From: Crenothrix polyspora
Lineage (GTDB): Bacteria > Pseudomonadota > Gammaproteobacteria > Methylococcales > Methylomonadaceae
Assembly (NCBI GenBank): GCA_945902915.1
Contig: CAMDNJ010000005.1
Coordinates: 1-46,103 of the forward strand
Direction: 5' to 3'
DNA length: 46,103 nt
The notes beneath the pieces were generated by a model. The model saw nothing but the letters and a program-made list of their open reading frames with translations. It did not search any database and was not told the DNA's origin. Below are positions 1-9,048 of this stretch, in pieces. Both the position numbers and the translations under genes were made by a program. How positions within the stretch are numbered: position 1 is the first letter of the stretch; every line of letters starts with the position of its first letter.

Positions 1-29
1 CTACTTGCTCCCGGAATTAAAAGAGCCTA

Positions 30-53
30 GGACAGGTCGCGACCTGTCCCTAC
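30..53 (-). repeat. GTAG-foot REP palindrome (family A)
   Basis: A perfect 20-base palindrome, GGACAGGTCGCGACCTGTCC (30-49), is followed by CTAC, so the complementary strand reads GTAG and then the hairpin. This is the architecture of RAYT-type REP elements. It lies just downstream of aspS and could also act as a transcript-end hairpin. No second copy of this exact sequence was seen in the window. Confidence 0.55.
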
Positions 54-59
54 AATGCC

Positions 60-1853
60 TTAATCTTGTTTAGCTTTTTCTTTACCTTCAGGTTTAATCA
101 AACGGATACCTAATTCTTTCAGTTGTTCATCAGTCACTACCGCAGGAGCGCTAACTAACGGACAAGCTGCCGATTGTGTTTTAGGGAAGGCGATGACATC
201 ACGAATGGATGAGGAACCCGTCATTAGCATCACTAAACGATCCAAACCAAAGGCCAAACCACCGTGGGGAGGCGCGCCGTATTTTAAGGCATCTAACAAG
301 AAGCCGAACTTTTCTCTCGCTTCGTCTTCGCCTATACCTAAAATTTCAAATACCGTTTGCTGCATGGCGGTGCGGTTAATACGAATAGAACCACCACCCA
401 CTTCGGTACCATTTAAGACTAAGTCATAAGCGCGTGATAAAGCCGTGCCTGGATTAGCGACCAAATCTTCTACAGAGCAACTAGGCGCAGTGAAGGGATG
501 ATGAATCGCATTAAAGCGGCCACTTTTTTCATCCCAATCAAACATTGGGAAATCAATGATCCAGACAGGTTTCCAAGCACCGACTAGCAAATTAAGATCA
601 TGTCCTAACTTAACTCGCAAGGCACCCATGGCTTCGTTAACAATGTTAGCTTTATCAGCACCAAAGAATATCAAATCGCCGGTTTGAGCGCCGGTTTTAG
701 CCAACACACTGGCCCAAACTTCTGCGGGTGCAAATTTTACGATAGGCGATTGCAAGCCATCGAGACCAGCAGCTAAGTCATTGACTTTAATATAAGCCAA
801 ACCTCTTGCGCCATAAATACTCACGAATTTAGTTAAGTCATCAATGTCTTTACGGCTTAAATCGCCTGCATTAGGAACGCGCATCGCGACCACGCGACCT
901 TTAGGGTCATTAGCGGGTGCAGAAAAGACTTTAAAGTCTACGTCTTTCATGTCTTCGCCAATATCGACTAATTCCAGAGGAATTCGTAAATCAGGGCGAT
1001 CAACACCATAACGTGACACAGATTCTTGATAACTCATGCGCGGAAATTCAGCGCCTAAGTCAACATTAATCACTTTCGCAAATAACTGCCGAATCATTTC
1101 TTCCATGATGATCATGATCTCGTTTTCATTCATAAACGAGGTTTCTATATCCAGCTGAGTAAATTCGGGCTGTCTGTCTGCGCGTAAGTCTTCATCACGA
1201 AAACAACGTACGACTTGGTAATAGCGATCCATACCCGCAACCATCAACATTTGTTTATAAAGTTGTGGTGATTGTGGCAGGGCAAAGAAAGAATTTTCGT
1301 GAGTACGGCTAGGCACGATGTAATCGCGTGCGCCTTCAGGTGTTGCTTTGGTTAAATAAGGCGTTTCAATTTCAAAAAACTCATTATCATCTAAGAAATT
1401 TCTTAATAAACGCGTGACATCACGACGGACTTTCATCTTTTCTTGCATGACTGTGCGACGTAAATCGATATAACGATAACGTAAACGTAATTCTTCGTTT
1501 ACTTCGATGTCGCTTTCGATAGGAAACGGCGGTGTTTCAGATTCGTTTAAGACTTCAATGTCTTGCGCTAATATTTCAATGGCACCTGAATGCAAATTGG
1601 CATTAACTGTACCTGTAGGACGATCACGAACAACGCCGGTGATTCTCAGTACATATTCACTACGTACTTGCTCAGCAATCGCAAAGGTCGCTTCGACATC
1701 AGGATCGATAACCACCTGTACTAGACCGGCACGGTCACGTAAATCGATAAAAATAACGCCACCATGATCACGGCGTCTGTGTACCCAGCCACAAATTGAA
1801 ACGGTTTCGCCTAGCTGTTGTGTATTTAATTCTCCGCACTTGTGGGTACGCAT
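60..1853 (-). CDS. aspS: Aspartyl-tRNA synthetase
   Basis: Charges tRNA-Asp with aspartate in the cytosol. The 597-residue protein has the bacterial class II AspRS layout. An N-terminal OB-fold anticodon-binding domain comes first (about 1-110, with [12 protein letters not shown] near 21-32). Then come class II motif 2 ([14 protein letters not shown], about 217-230), a long bacterial insertion (GAD) domain in the middle, and motif 3 ([15 protein letters not shown], about 532-546). Full bacterial length, with no missing key residues noticed. It follows an FmdB-type gene on the same strand with an 85-base gap, an arrangement common in proteobacteria. The family assignment is essentially certain. 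Confidence 0.98.
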   Translation of the reverse strand: MRTHKCGELNTQQLGETVSICGWVHRRRDHGGVIFIDLRDRAGLVQVVIDPDVEATFAIAEQVRSEYVLRITGVVRDRPTGTVNANLHSGAIEILAQDIEVLNESETPPFPIESDIEVNEELRLRYRYIDLRRTVMQEKMKVRRDVTRLLRNFLDDNEFFEIETPYLTKATPEGARDYIVPSRTHENSFFALPQSPQLYKQMLMVAGMDRYYQVVRCFRDEDLRADRQPEFTQLDIETSFMNENEIMIIMEEMIRQLFAKVINVDLGAEFPRMSYQESVSRYGVDRPDLRIPLELVDIGEDMKDVDFKVFSAPANDPKGRVVAMRVPNAGDLSRKDIDDLTKFVSIYGARGLAYIKVNDLAAGLDGLQSPIVKFAPAEVWASVLAKTGAQTGDLIFFGADKANIVNEAMGALRVKLGHDLNLLVGAWKPVWIIDFPMFDWDEKSGRFNAIHHPFTAPSCSVEDLVANPGTALSRAYDLVLNGTEVGGGSIRINRTAMQQTVFEILGIGEDEAREKFGFLLDALKYGAPPHGGLAFGLDRLVMLMTGSSSIRDVIAFPKTQSAACPLVSAPAVVTDEQLKELGIRLIKPEGKEKAKQD

Positions 1854-1938
1854 AATTTTCCCTGTGATGTAATATAGTTAAGATGAAAGGTAAAAAGGCT
1901 AAAGGCAAAGCGTGTTTTTTCGCCTTGTGCCTGCTTTA

Positions 1939-2205
1939 TTAATTAGTTTTAGAGCTAGCGCTGCTGTCGGCTTTAGGTGTGCTAACTTTTGGAGCAGCTT
2001 CACCGGCTACATTTTTCTTGGTGCCGCTCTTAAAATCGGTTTCGTACCAACCTGTGCCTTTTAGCCTAAACCCAGCTGCGGATATTTTTTTCATGAGTTC
2101 CGGCTTAGTGCAGGCTGGGCAAATCAAAATAGGATCGGCACCGAGTTTTTGTAAGGCTTCGTGCTCATGACCACAGGATTGACATTGGTACTCGTAAATT
2201 GGCAT
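1939..2205 (-). CDS. FmdB-family zinc-ribbon protein
   Basis: Small putative regulatory protein of the FmdB/CxxC zinc-ribbon family, 88 residues from the chosen start. It opens with MPIYEYQCQSCGHEHE, and a second CPAC pair follows around residues 32-35, giving the usual four-cysteine ribbon. The C-terminal tail is rich in Ala, Ser and Lys, as is common in this family. An upstream ATG (2262) would add 19 hydrophobic residues. It is rejected because the ATG at 2205 has a GGAG Shine-Dalgarno about 8 bases upstream and gives the canonical family N-terminus. Lies just upstream of aspS on the same strand, probably co-transcribed. The exact function of the family is unknown. Confidence 0.88.
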   Translation of the reverse strand: MPIYEYQCQSCGHEHEALQKLGADPILICPACTKPELMKKISAAGFRLKGTGWYETDFKSGTKKNVAGEAAPKVSTPKADSSASSKTN

Positions 2206-2309
2206 TAACCACTCCGATAACAAAATAATAACTACAATAAGGACTGAATTTAGCTTTTCCAAGCACTTACTATAAAATAACCCGCTATTTTACAGACACA
2301 GCGCCAACA

Positions 2310-3341
2310 ATGAAAACTTTAACCATTACTCGTCCCGATGACTGGCATATCCATGTTCGAAACGGAGCACTTTTAAAAACAGTATTGCCGCATACCGCCA
2401 AGCAATTTGCGCGTGCGATTATCATGCCTAATTTAAAGCCGCCAGTCACTACCGTGGCTCAGGCCTTAAATTATAGAGATGAAATATTACAAGCCGTGCC
2501 GGTCGGCATGGATTTTACGCCGCTGATGACCTTGTACTTAACCGGTACTACTAGCGAGGCTGATATTAAATTAGCCGCAGAGTCTGACGCGGTTGTTGCC
2601 TATAAGCTCTATCCTGCCGGCGCGACCACCAACTCGGATGCCGGTGTTGCCAATATTAAGGCTATTTATCCGGCACTGTCTGCGTTAGAAAAATATAATC
2701 TGCCGTTATTGATACATGGTGAAGTCACCGATGAGCACTCCGACATATTTGATCGTGAGCGGCTGTTTATAGAAACGCATCTAAATGATATCGTTAAAAA
2801 CTTCCCTGCATTACGTATAGTGTTCGAACACGTCACCACTAGCGAAGCGGTACAATTTGTGAGCGCTTCCGCTAATACCATTGCCGCCACTATTACCCCG
2901 CAACATCTGTTATTTAATCGCAATGCCTTACTGGCTGGTGGCATACGCCCACATTATTATTGCTTGCCGATACTTAAGCGTGAACAACATCGTTTGGCCT
3001 TAGTGGCGGCAGCGACCAGTGGCAACCCTAAATTCTTTTTAGGTACAGACAGTGCGCCGCATGTAAGTTCATTAAAAGAAACCGCTTGCGGTTGTGCGGG
3101 TTGTTACAGTGCTCATGCCGCCATTGAGCTTTATGCTGAAGCTTTCGAACGCGCTGATGCTTTAGATAAGCTAGAGGGCTTTGCCAGTTTTTATGGGGCT
3201 GACTTTTATCGCTTACCTAGAAACACCACTACAGTCACTTTAGAAAAGCAGTCTTGGGTTGTTCCATCGGCCTATGGAGACGCTGATCATAGCATTACGC
3301 CACTTAAAGCCGGCGAAACACTGTCTTGGAAGTTGCGTTAA
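2310..3341 (+). CDS. pyrC: Dihydroorotase, class II (PyrC)
   Basis: Catalyses ring closure of N-carbamoyl-L-aspartate to dihydroorotate in de novo pyrimidine synthesis. The 343-residue protein shows every metal-site residue of the E. coli-type enzyme: H13 and H15 (DWHIHVR), K99 (AYKLYPAG, the carboxylated lysine), H136 (LIHGE), H174 (FEHVTT) and the catalytic D247 (GTDSAPH). Transcribed divergently from the fmdB-aspS pair, with about 100 bases between start codons. Length and motifs are canonical, so activity is expected. Confidence 0.97.
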   Translation: MKTLTITRPDDWHIHVRNGALLKTVLPHTAKQFARAIIMPNLKPPVTTVAQALNYRDEILQAVPVGMDFTPLMTLYLTGTTSEADIKLAAESDAVVAYKLYPAGATTNSDAGVANIKAIYPALSALEKYNLPLLIHGEVTDEHSDIFDRERLFIETHLNDIVKNFPALRIVFEHVTTSEAVQFVSASANTIAATITPQHLLFNRNALLAGGIRPHYYCLPILKREQHRLALVAAATSGNPKFFLGTDSAPHVSSLKETACGCAGCYSAHAAIELYAEAFERADALDKLEGFASFYGADFYRLPRNTTTVTLEKQSWVVPSAYGDADHSITPLKAGETLSWKLR

Positions 3342-3354
3342 TCTGTGAATAACT

Positions 3355-3660
3355 GATGTTACTCAGCCATTCAGCGATTTAAAAAACAAATAATGAGCTC
3401 GCTATCGCGATGATGTGTTAATCGGGTATTCGCACCCGAAGGCGAGATACTTTCTTTTGCTCCGCCAAAAGAAAGTATCCAAAGAACAGGCGGCTCGGTT
3501 GCCGCTGCTTCCTGCGCTCCTCGGTTTTGTCGGGGGGCGGTAGAGAGGGCGTCCTGCCCTCCTACCGACGCGCGGCATCCATGCCGCGCCCCTTCGGGCT
3601 AGTCCCGACAAAACCTGCGGTGCTAGTCGCGGCAAACGAGATTAAAACAACATTACTTCG
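3355..3660 (+). repeat. Long structured dispersed repeat R1, copy a
   Basis: First of three copies of a roughly 270-300 base repeat (others at 20825-21092 and, inverted, 39320-39590). It occupies almost all of the 403-base gap between pyrC and the next gene. It is a chain of strong inverted repeats: TCGGGT/ACCCGA (3422-3439); a 14-bp stem GATACTTTCTTTTG/CAAAAGAAAGTATC (3446-3479); TTTTGTCGGG (3525-3534) pairing with CCCGACAAAA (3604-3613); and, enclosed by that pair, CGGTAG/CTACCG (3538-3567) and GCGCGGCAT/ATGCCGCGC (3570-3589). Possible reading frames inside it are by-products of the palindromes. No transposase is encoded. The nature is unknown: non-autonomous mobile element or structured-RNA-bearing repeat. 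Confidence 0.85.
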
Positions 3661-3744
3661 TATTATAGGTAAATAAGAATCAATACCATCGGTAAAAAGC
3701 TAGCCTCGTGTATAATCACTTTATTTAAAACTGACACATCAGCT

Positions 3745-4554
3745 ATGTACAAATATGAGGGGCTGTTAATCCACGAGAGTCATGATGACGAAGGGATTAT
3801 AGAAGTCATCGAGACTAAAGGCGTCAGATCACTACATTTTGGCTCCCATCCGAGACAAAGCAGTATGCGCCTTAGCGATCCTCAGCAGCTAGAGTTAGAG
3901 TATGTGAAATCTATGACCGCGTGGATGCTATTTAAACCAGCCTTGACTGATGATGCCATGATTGTCGGTTTAGGTGGTGGCTCATTAACCAAGCATTTAT
4001 TAGAGCATTTTCCCGACTGCCGCTTAAAGGCCGTAGAGTATAGAAAAAGTGTGGTTAAGATTGCTCGCAGTTATTTCGGTTTACCCTTAGATGCGCGCTT
4101 AAAAGTGATCATCGATGATGGTGGTCAGTACATACGTCAACGCGCTGAAGCCTATCCAGATCACTATAGCTTATTATTTATCGATGCCTTTGATCATGAA
4201 GGTATGGCTAGCTCTATTTGTAATGCGGCCTTCTTTGATGCTTGTAAAGCCTTGTTAAAAAAAGATGGCATACTCGTCATTAATCTTTGGGGAGGTACGC
4301 ATAATCCAGAGTTTCAACAAGTGTCAAAATGGCTAGGCGATAGCTTTAATTGGCAAACGCTATTTTTGCCAGTTAAAGACAGAGGCAATATCATTGCTTT
4401 AGCGTTTAATAATTACACGCCACGTCATAATCTACAAGACTTAAGAGATTGGGCCTTAGCGCTTGAACAACAGTACCAAATTGATTTCCCGTATTTCTTA
4501 AAAGAACTTAAAAAACATAACAGCAGTACCTTCAAATTAGTGATAAAGCCATGA
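3745..4554 (+). CDS. Spermidine synthase-like class I methyltransferase-fold protein
   Basis: A 269-residue protein of the polyamine-synthase (SpeE-like) family. The Rossmann nucleotide motif is GLGGGS (75-80). The acidic residue E98 ends beta-2 (KAVEYRKSV), and DD at 124-125 and D147 (LLFIDAFD) line the usual substrate pocket. The short N-terminal beta domain and the lack of a full canonical spermidine-synthase signature mean it may be a paralogue with another substrate, as is common for proteins annotated 'spermidine synthase-like'. Its stop overlaps the start of the downstream ygiQ gene by 4 bases (ATGA), implying translational coupling. Confidence 0.85.
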   Translation: MYKYEGLLIHESHDDEGIIEVIETKGVRSLHFGSHPRQSSMRLSDPQQLELEYVKSMTAWMLFKPALTDDAMIVGLGGGSLTKHLLEHFPDCRLKAVEYRKSVVKIARSYFGLPLDARLKVIIDDGGQYIRQRAEAYPDHYSLLFIDAFDHEGMASSICNAAFFDACKALLKKDGILVINLWGGTHNPEFQQVSKWLGDSFNWQTLFLPVKDRGNIIALAFNNYTPRHNLQDLRDWALALEQQYQIDFPYFLKELKKHNSSTFKLVIKP

Positions 4555-6713
4555 ATACCTCAATGATGCCCGATGCCCCCAACCTTTTTAGTTATCGCAA
4601 ATACTGGGCGCAACGCTTTGGTGTAGCCCCTGTGTTGCCTATGAGTCGGGCAGAAATGGATGAGCTAGGCTGGGATAGTTGCGATGTAATTTTAGTGACC
4701 GGTGATGCCTATATTGATCATCCTAGTTTTGGTATGGCGCTGATTGGTCGCTTATTAGAAGCCCAAGGCTTTAGGGTAGGGATCATTTCTCAACCTGATT
4801 GGACCAGTGCTGAAGATTTTACCAAGCTAGGTAGGCCTAACTTATTCTTTGGGGTAACCGGCGGCAACATGGATTCCATGGTCAATCGCTATACCTCTGA
4901 TAAAAAAATTCGTTCTAATGATGCTTATACCGCAAATGGCGTCGCAGGTAAGCGTCCAGATCGTGCGGTTAATGTTTATTCGCATCGCTGCCGTGAAGCC
5001 TTTAAAGAAGTACCTATCATTATTGGTGGTATAGAAGCCAGTTTACGACGTATTGCCCATTATGATTATTGGTCAGATAAAGTACGTAAATCAGTATTGC
5101 TAGATGCTAAAGCTGATTTATTGGTTTATGGCAATGCTGAGCGACAAGTGGTCGAAATCGCGCATCGCTTGGCTAATGGTGAGGCTATTGCCGATTTAAA
5201 AGGCATACGCGGTACCGTACATTTTGTTAAACAAGTCCCCGCTGGCTGGTTAGTTAAAGATTCTACCGATATTGATAAGCCCGGCGCTGCTATGGTGGTT
5301 GTCGATCCTTATCAAGAGCAACCCGCTTGCGATAAAAAACCAGAAGCCAGTGAAAGCGATGAAAAAGTCATTCACTTTGATAAATTATTACTGCGAAAGA
5401 CTCAGCGTGCGCAAACCGTTATTCGCTTGCCGGCTTATGAAGACGTTAAAGACGATGCCATTTTATATGCCCATGCTTCTCGTGTTATGCATGGCGAGAC
5501 CAATCCCGGTAATGCCAGGGCATTGATTCAGCTACATGGCACACGTCAAGTCTGGATTAATCCGCCGCCTATTCCGCTTTCGACTAAAGAAATGGATGGT
5601 GTATTTGATCTGCCTTATTCGCGGGTACCGCATAAAGAATATGGCAGTGCTAACGTACCGGCTTTTGAAATGATCCAACATTCTGTGAATATCATGCGCG
5701 GTTGTTTTGGTGGCTGTACTTTTTGTTCAATCACTGAACATGAAGGCCGTATCATTCAAAGTCGCTCAGAAGATTCTATTATTAAAGAAATTGAAGCGAT
5801 CCGTGATACCTCACCGACCTTTACCGGCCATATCTCTGATTTAGGTGGGCCTACCGCCAATATGTATCGCTTGGCCTGTAAAGACCCTAAGATAGAAGCC
5901 TCTTGTCGCTTACCCTCTTGCGTTTATCCAGGTATTTGTCCTAATCTGAATACTGATCATACTCCGCTGATAAAACTGTATCGCAGAGCTCGTGCTTTAC
6001 CCGGTATTAAAAAGATCTTTATCGCCTCAGGCCTACGTTATGATTTAGCGGTAGAATCGCCTGAGTATGTTAAAGAGCTAGTCACTCATCATGTCGGTGG
6101 TTATCTTAAAATTGCACCAGAACATACCGAGCAAGGCGTGCTATCAAAAATGATGAAGCCGGGCATGGGCAGTTATGATCGCTTTAAGGATATGTTTGAT
6201 AAATATTCCAAAGAAGCGGGTAAGGAACAATATTTAATCCCGTATTTTATTGCCGCCCACCCAGGCACGACTGATCTCGACATGCTTAATTTGGCTTTAT
6301 GGCTAAAACGTAATGGCTTTAGAGCTGATCAGGTGCAAGCTTTCTTGCCATCACCGATGTCTATTGCTACGGCCATGTACCACTCGGGTAAAGATACTTT
6401 GCGCAAAGTCAGTCGTAAGGCTGAAGATATGGCGATACCTAAAAGCTTTAAACAGCGTCGCTTACATAAAGCCTTTTTACGCTATCACGACCCTAAAAAC
6501 TGGCCGATACTTCGTGATGCCTTAAATGATATGGGTCGTAATGACCTGATAGGTAATGGTAAGCAGCATTTAATACCCTCTTATCAGCCTAAGGGCACGA
6601 TCGAGGTACCCGCTAAGACTCAAGCATTTAAAACCAAGTACACAGGCTTTGATAATAAGCGCAATGAAAAGGCTTCAAGTAAAAGTAAATTTGTAGGAAA
6701 GCAAAAAAAATAA
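4551..6713 (+). CDS. ygiQ: YgiQ-family radical SAM protein
   Basis: Large 720-residue radical SAM enzyme of the YgiQ (UPF0313) family. An N-terminal cobalamin-binding-like region (about 30-230) precedes the radical SAM core. The [4Fe-4S] cysteines are C385, C389 and C392 (CFGGCTFC), the CxxxCxxC signature. The C-terminal tail is very basic and low in complexity ([14 protein letters not shown]), as is usual in this family. The biochemical reaction is not known. The start overlaps the stop of the spermidine-synthase-like gene by four bases, so the two are co-translated. The pair may act on one pathway, which is inference from coupling only. Confidence 0.93.
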   Translation: MNTSMMPDAPNLFSYRKYWAQRFGVAPVLPMSRAEMDELGWDSCDVILVTGDAYIDHPSFGMALIGRLLEAQGFRVGIISQPDWTSAEDFTKLGRPNLFFGVTGGNMDSMVNRYTSDKKIRSNDAYTANGVAGKRPDRAVNVYSHRCREAFKEVPIIIGGIEASLRRIAHYDYWSDKVRKSVLLDAKADLLVYGNAERQVVEIAHRLANGEAIADLKGIRGTVHFVKQVPAGWLVKDSTDIDKPGAAMVVVDPYQEQPACDKKPEASESDEKVIHFDKLLLRKTQRAQTVIRLPAYEDVKDDAILYAHASRVMHGETNPGNARALIQLHGTRQVWINPPPIPLSTKEMDGVFDLPYSRVPHKEYGSANVPAFEMIQHSVNIMRGCFGGCTFCSITEHEGRIIQSRSEDSIIKEIEAIRDTSPTFTGHISDLGGPTANMYRLACKDPKIEASCRLPSCVYPGICPNLNTDHTPLIKLYRRARALPGIKKIFIASGLRYDLAVESPEYVKELVTHHVGGYLKIAPEHTEQGVLSKMMKPGMGSYDRFKDMFDKYSKEAGKEQYLIPYFIAAHPGTTDLDMLNLALWLKRNGFRADQVQAFLPSPMSIATAMYHSGKDTLRKVSRKAEDMAIPKSFKQRRLHKAFLRYHDPKNWPILRDALNDMGRNDLIGNGKQHLIPSYQPKGTIEVPAKTQAFKTKYTGFDNKRNEKASSKSKFVGKQKK

Positions 6714-6722
6714 AAAAAGGGG

Positions 6723-6750
6723 TTTTCAAAGGAAAAAAAATAGGTATAAT
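6723..6750 (+). promoter_or_regulatory. Sigma-70 promoter of tRNA-Thr
   Basis: TTTTCA (6723-6728) and a consensus TATAAT (6745-6750) are separated by 16 bases. The tRNA begins 12 bases after the -10, so the leader is only a few bases long. Confidence 0.7.
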
Positions 6751-6762
6751 AAGCGCTTATTC

Positions 6763-6838
6763 GCTGGTGTAGCTCAGTTGGTAGAGCAGCTGATTTGTAA
6801 TCAGCCGGTCAGGAGTTCGAATCCCCTCACTAGCTCCA
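6763..6838 (+). tRNA. tRNA-Thr (anticodon TGT)
   Basis: A 76-base cloverleaf. The acceptor GCTGGTG pairs with CACTAGC, the D-arm contains AGCTCAGTTGGTAGAGC, and the anticodon stem is GCTGA/TCAGC with loop TTTGTAA (anticodon TGT, reading ACA). The T-arm has GTTCGAATCC, and the CCA end is encoded. It stands alone between a promoter and a terminator. Confidence 0.97.
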
Positions 6839-6848
6839 AAGAATAAAT

Positions 6849-6886
6849 AAAAGCCTAGGTGTTTTCACCTAGGCTTTTTTTATTTG
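6849..6886 (+). terminator. Rho-independent terminator after tRNA-Thr
   Basis: An 11-bp stem AAGCCTAGGTG/CACCTAGGCTT (6851-6876) with a TTTT loop runs into a T-rich tail. It ends the single-gene tRNA transcript. Confidence 0.9.
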
Positions 6887-7003
6887 AGTAACCAATAAGT
6901 CACAATCAGGATTGATTTCGTTTTGTTACGAGTGTTTTAAGTCACCGGCAACGGTTGCGGAGTCGTCCAATTTAGCCGCAATACTTGCCAACAATTCAGA
7001 CAC

Positions 7004-7027
7004 AAAAAAGGCCAGTCGAAACTGGCC
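7004..7027 (-). terminator. Rho-independent terminator, minus strand
   Basis: On the minus strand, GGCCAGT and ACTGGCC enclose a TTCG tetraloop (7010-7027) and are followed by six T residues (7009-7004). It lies about 180 bases downstream of the DUF167 gene and reads through the VapC remnant between them, so it probably ends the GNAT-DUF167 transcript. Confidence 0.8.
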
Positions 7028-7084
7028 TATATTTTAAATCATCAACGTCATTTTATCCGCTTTAAACACTCCCGTTGTTCTTTC

Positions 7085-7207
7085 AATAACATCGACATTT
7101 GGCGCATCTTCAAATATGCGGATAATCCTATGGATTTAGTAGAGACATCTTTAGTAGCGGCGGCGCAAATGTTAGATGTTCAGCGTAGAAGCATCTTTAT
7201 AATTTAA
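7085..7207 (+). pseudogene. C-terminal remnant of a PIN-domain (VapC-type) toxin
   Basis: An open frame without its own start encodes about 40 residues, including KYADNPMDLVETSLVAAA and then an IF-containing end. This matches the C-terminal signature of PIN-domain toxins (KYAD-PMDLADASLV-LAE--G---IFTLD), in which the second D after PMD is a metal ligand. Here that position reads VET rather than ADA, and the frame stops just after the IF beta strand. The N-terminal two thirds and any antitoxin are gone. The end overlaps the convergent DUF167 gene by 4 bases. Recognition is from the motif pattern only. Confidence 0.5.
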
Positions 7208-7533
7208 TGTGCGGCGTTTTCAGTAAGTTGTTTATTAATAACAGTCGGTAATTTACTAGGCGCTTTAATGCGTAATTGTTTATTAACATTAAATTGACCA
7301 AACACTACTTCGATATCTTTAATGGCTACACCAAATTCTTTGGCCAAAAATCGAACCATGTGATCGGTCGCTTTGCCGTCTTCCGGTGAGGCGGTTACGC
7401 TGATTTTAAGTTGCAGACCTTTAGCTTTGCCAATAACATTTTGTTTCGAGCTGGGTTTACCTAACACATTCAGCACTAAAATATCGCCTTCCCACTGACA
7501 GAATGACGTCATCGCCTGTTTTATGTGCGCCAT
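7204..7533 (-). CDS. DUF167 (YggU-family) protein
   Basis: A small 109-residue protein of the UPF0235/DUF167 family. The family core is visible: a beta-rich N-terminus, then SVTASPEDGKATDHMVRFLAK (about 47-67), then a strand ending in LRIKAPSKLP. Function unknown. It starts 5 bases after the stop of the upstream acetyltransferase gene, so the two form an operon. No good ribosome site precedes the ATG at 7533. The internal ATG at 7512 (MTSFCQWEG) is an alternative start and would give about 102 residues, nearer the family norm. Confidence 0.85.
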   Translation of the reverse strand: MAHIKQAMTSFCQWEGDILVLNVLGKPSSKQNVIGKAKGLQLKISVTASPEDGKATDHMVRFLAKEFGVAIKDIEVVFGQFNVNKQLRIKAPSKLPTVINKQLTENAAH

Positions 7534-7538
7534 GTGAA

Positions 7539-8132
7539 TTATGCTTTAAGCCAAAAGGTCATAGGCTTAGGCGTTTCTTCCCTGTCATCCAAATCTTTCC
7601 ATAAATAGGTGGTTTTTAATTCAGGATGCTTAACATAACCGCGTTTATTCCAAAATTGATCTAAGGGTACATAATCGGCGGGTCGACGTGGATGATCTAA
7701 CGGTCTTTCTACACAACAAAACGTTATATAGTTAAAGCCGCCTAATTCAGCTGCATGGGCTTCTCGTTGTTCGAAAAACTTCACGCCTATCCCTAGGCCG
7801 CGATAAGCTTTGTTTAATACCGACTCACTGCAATAAAACACCTCATCAAGATTATAACCTTGCTCGATAAACGGCTGTTTAAGAGATTCTGTTTCATAAC
7901 GCATAGGCAGCGCAGTAGAGGCACCGACGACTTTGTCGCCGTCTAAAGCTAAGATGATGACGGTTTCTGGGGTATCCATATAGGTTTGCAGATAAGTCTT
8001 TTCATACTCATAACTGCCATCATATAAATAAGGGAAGTCACGAAATACTTCAATTCTAAGCCTAGCGAGTTCGGGTATAAAGTGCGCCAACTCCTGGCCG
8101 CTACAGCGCTTAATGCTGATATTGTTAGACAT
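7539..8132 (-). CDS. GNAT-family N-acetyltransferase
   Basis: About 197 residues from the chosen start (MSNNISIKRC). The fold of a GCN5-related acetyltransferase can be followed: a helix with LARLRIEVFRDFPY near the N-terminus, the central strand VIILALDGDKVVGAS, and the acetyl-CoA loop region VLNKAYRGLGIGVKFFEQRE, where R-GLG is the Q/RxxGxG/A P-loop. An upstream ATG at 8162 lacks a ribosome site, whereas GAG sits about 12 bases before 8132. Substrate unknown. Co-transcribed with the DUF167 gene. Confidence 0.85.
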   Translation of the reverse strand: MSNNISIKRCSGQELAHFIPELARLRIEVFRDFPYLYDGSYEYEKTYLQTYMDTPETVIILALDGDKVVGASTALPMRYETESLKQPFIEQGYNLDEVFYCSESVLNKAYRGLGIGVKFFEQREAHAAELGGFNYITFCCVERPLDHPRRPADYVPLDQFWNKRGYVKHPELKTTYLWKDLDDREETPKPMTFWLKA

Positions 8133-8238
8133 CGTCGTTACTATCTCAAGCAAAGCAGGCATTTTAGACGAATTAACAAATAAGATACAAGGCCAAAGGG
8201 TTAAAACAAAAAACCTTTATGCCCAAATTAATCAGTCA

Positions 8239-8316
8239 GGTGGGCAACGATTTTCTGCCCACCACATATCTACAAAGGGTGAGCAAGCGATAAAGCTGTT
8301 TGCACATCCGTGTGAC
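8239..8316 (+). repeat. Degenerate GTAG-type REP sequences (family I relatives)
   Basis: The palindrome GGTGGGCA/TGCCCACC (8239-8263) is followed by a tract containing GCGATAAAGCTGTTTGCACA. That tract matches copies at 35791-35830 and, inverted, 39149-39190. In the best copy (39152 onward) the unit starts with GTAG. The block abuts the 3' end of the broken parE gene. Confidence 0.55.
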
Positions 8317-8600
8317 TTACAGGTTAAAGTAGTCAGTCGACAATAAACGAAAACCCGACAAAATGCGCTCTATGCGCACAGCATCAGTGTGTACTGTATA
8401 AAAAATCAGATACCGCCCTAAAGGAATAAGGCGGATACCTGTACCAAACTCTTCACGCAAAGGAGCTGCTTCTGGAAAAATAACTATTTTTTGGCAACGT
8501 TTACGGATTTCATGGATAAACGTTAATGCGCGTTGAGGGTTGTATAGTCGGCAATTTCTTCAAGATCAACTTCGGCGAGAGTTGAGAAGAAACAATTCAT
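8317..8600 (-). pseudogene. parE: Frameshifted ParE-type toxin
   Basis: Starts 8 bases after the antitoxin stop. Frame 1 reads MNCFFSTLAEVDLEEIADYT, the normal ParE/RelE-like opening, then hits TAA after 25 codons. The ParE sequence resumes in another frame with NPQRALTFIHEIRKRC and continues through FGTGIRLIPLGRYLIFYT and a last strand with RIERILSG to a stop at 8317-8319. Compared with the usual DYI--DNPQRAL, a few codons around the junction (near 8540) are missing, which suggests a small deletion of about 7-8 bases that also shifted the frame. The toxin should be inactive unless ribosomes shift frame there. Confidence 0.8.
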
Positions 8601-8608
8601 TGACGATA

Positions 8609-8863
8609 TCAAATTTGTGGTTCAAGCATAGCTTGATATTTTTCCTCAAGACGTGAAAACACGGTCACGCTAGGTTGAGCAGGGCTTTTGATAGCTTCTT
8701 GAATTTTTACGTGGCATTCCTCAATTTCACGCAATTTTTCCCGTCCTTCAAGGCCCCGTAAAGCATCTTGCACCACTTCGCTTGCACTGGCATAGCGTCC
8801 GGTGTCGATCTGCTGACGAATAAATTGTTCAAAGTGGTCGCCTATGGCGTAACTGGATGGCAT
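8609..8863 (-). CDS. parD: ParD-family antitoxin (CopG-like)
   Basis: An 84-residue type II antitoxin. The ribbon-helix-helix N-terminus is clear (IGDHFEQFIRQQIDTGRYAS, then ASEVVQDALRGLEGRE), and the flexible C-terminus would wrap the toxin. A strong AGGAG site precedes the ATG. It is intact while its downstream toxin is frameshifted, so it may persist as a solitary autorepressor or as protection against related toxins. That role is inference. Confidence 0.9.
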   Translation of the reverse strand: MPSSYAIGDHFEQFIRQQIDTGRYASASEVVQDALRGLEGREKLREIEECHVKIQEAIKSPAQPSVTVFSRLEEKYQAMLEPQI

Positions 8864-8969
8864 GGCAATAACTCCTCATATAGATATTTCTGGATATTAT
8901 CAATTTTTGATATTCAATACAATGATAAAGCGTAACTCGTAAAGTCTGAAGAATAATAAGATACAGCAA

Positions 8970-9048
8970 GTAGCCTCGATGAAGTAACACGGAATCGAGG
9001 TTTTTAACCAATGATTTCCTCGATTCCACTGCGTTACATCGCGGCTAC
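8970..9048. repeat. Inverted REP pair (BIME), family D
   Basis: Two head-to-head units that each begin GTAGCCTCGATG or a close variant. Each unit holds a CCTCGAT/ATCGAGG stem; units are at 8970-9000 and, inverted, 9018-9048. A near-identical pair lies at 30590-30670 and a partial unit at 9360-9380. The pair begins exactly where the hicB remnant loses its C-terminus. Confidence 0.85.

Noticed and set aside
3402-3635. A 77-codon minus-strand frame, and similar frames in the other R1 copies (for example 39340-39561)
   Set aside because: They are translations of the palindromic R1 repeat. Copies carry indels and run in different contexts, and what is conserved is base pairing, not a reading frame.
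6926-7003. A 25-codon minus-strand frame starting GTG (SELLASIAAKLDD)
   Set aside because: It has protein-like composition, but it is short, lacks a ribosome site and begins inside the T-run of the upstream terminator. It may be a relic but cannot be supported.
8113-8346. A 77-codon plus-strand frame
   Set aside because: It covers the acetyltransferase start region on the opposite strand, a REP repeat and the end of parE, with no ribosome site or family match.
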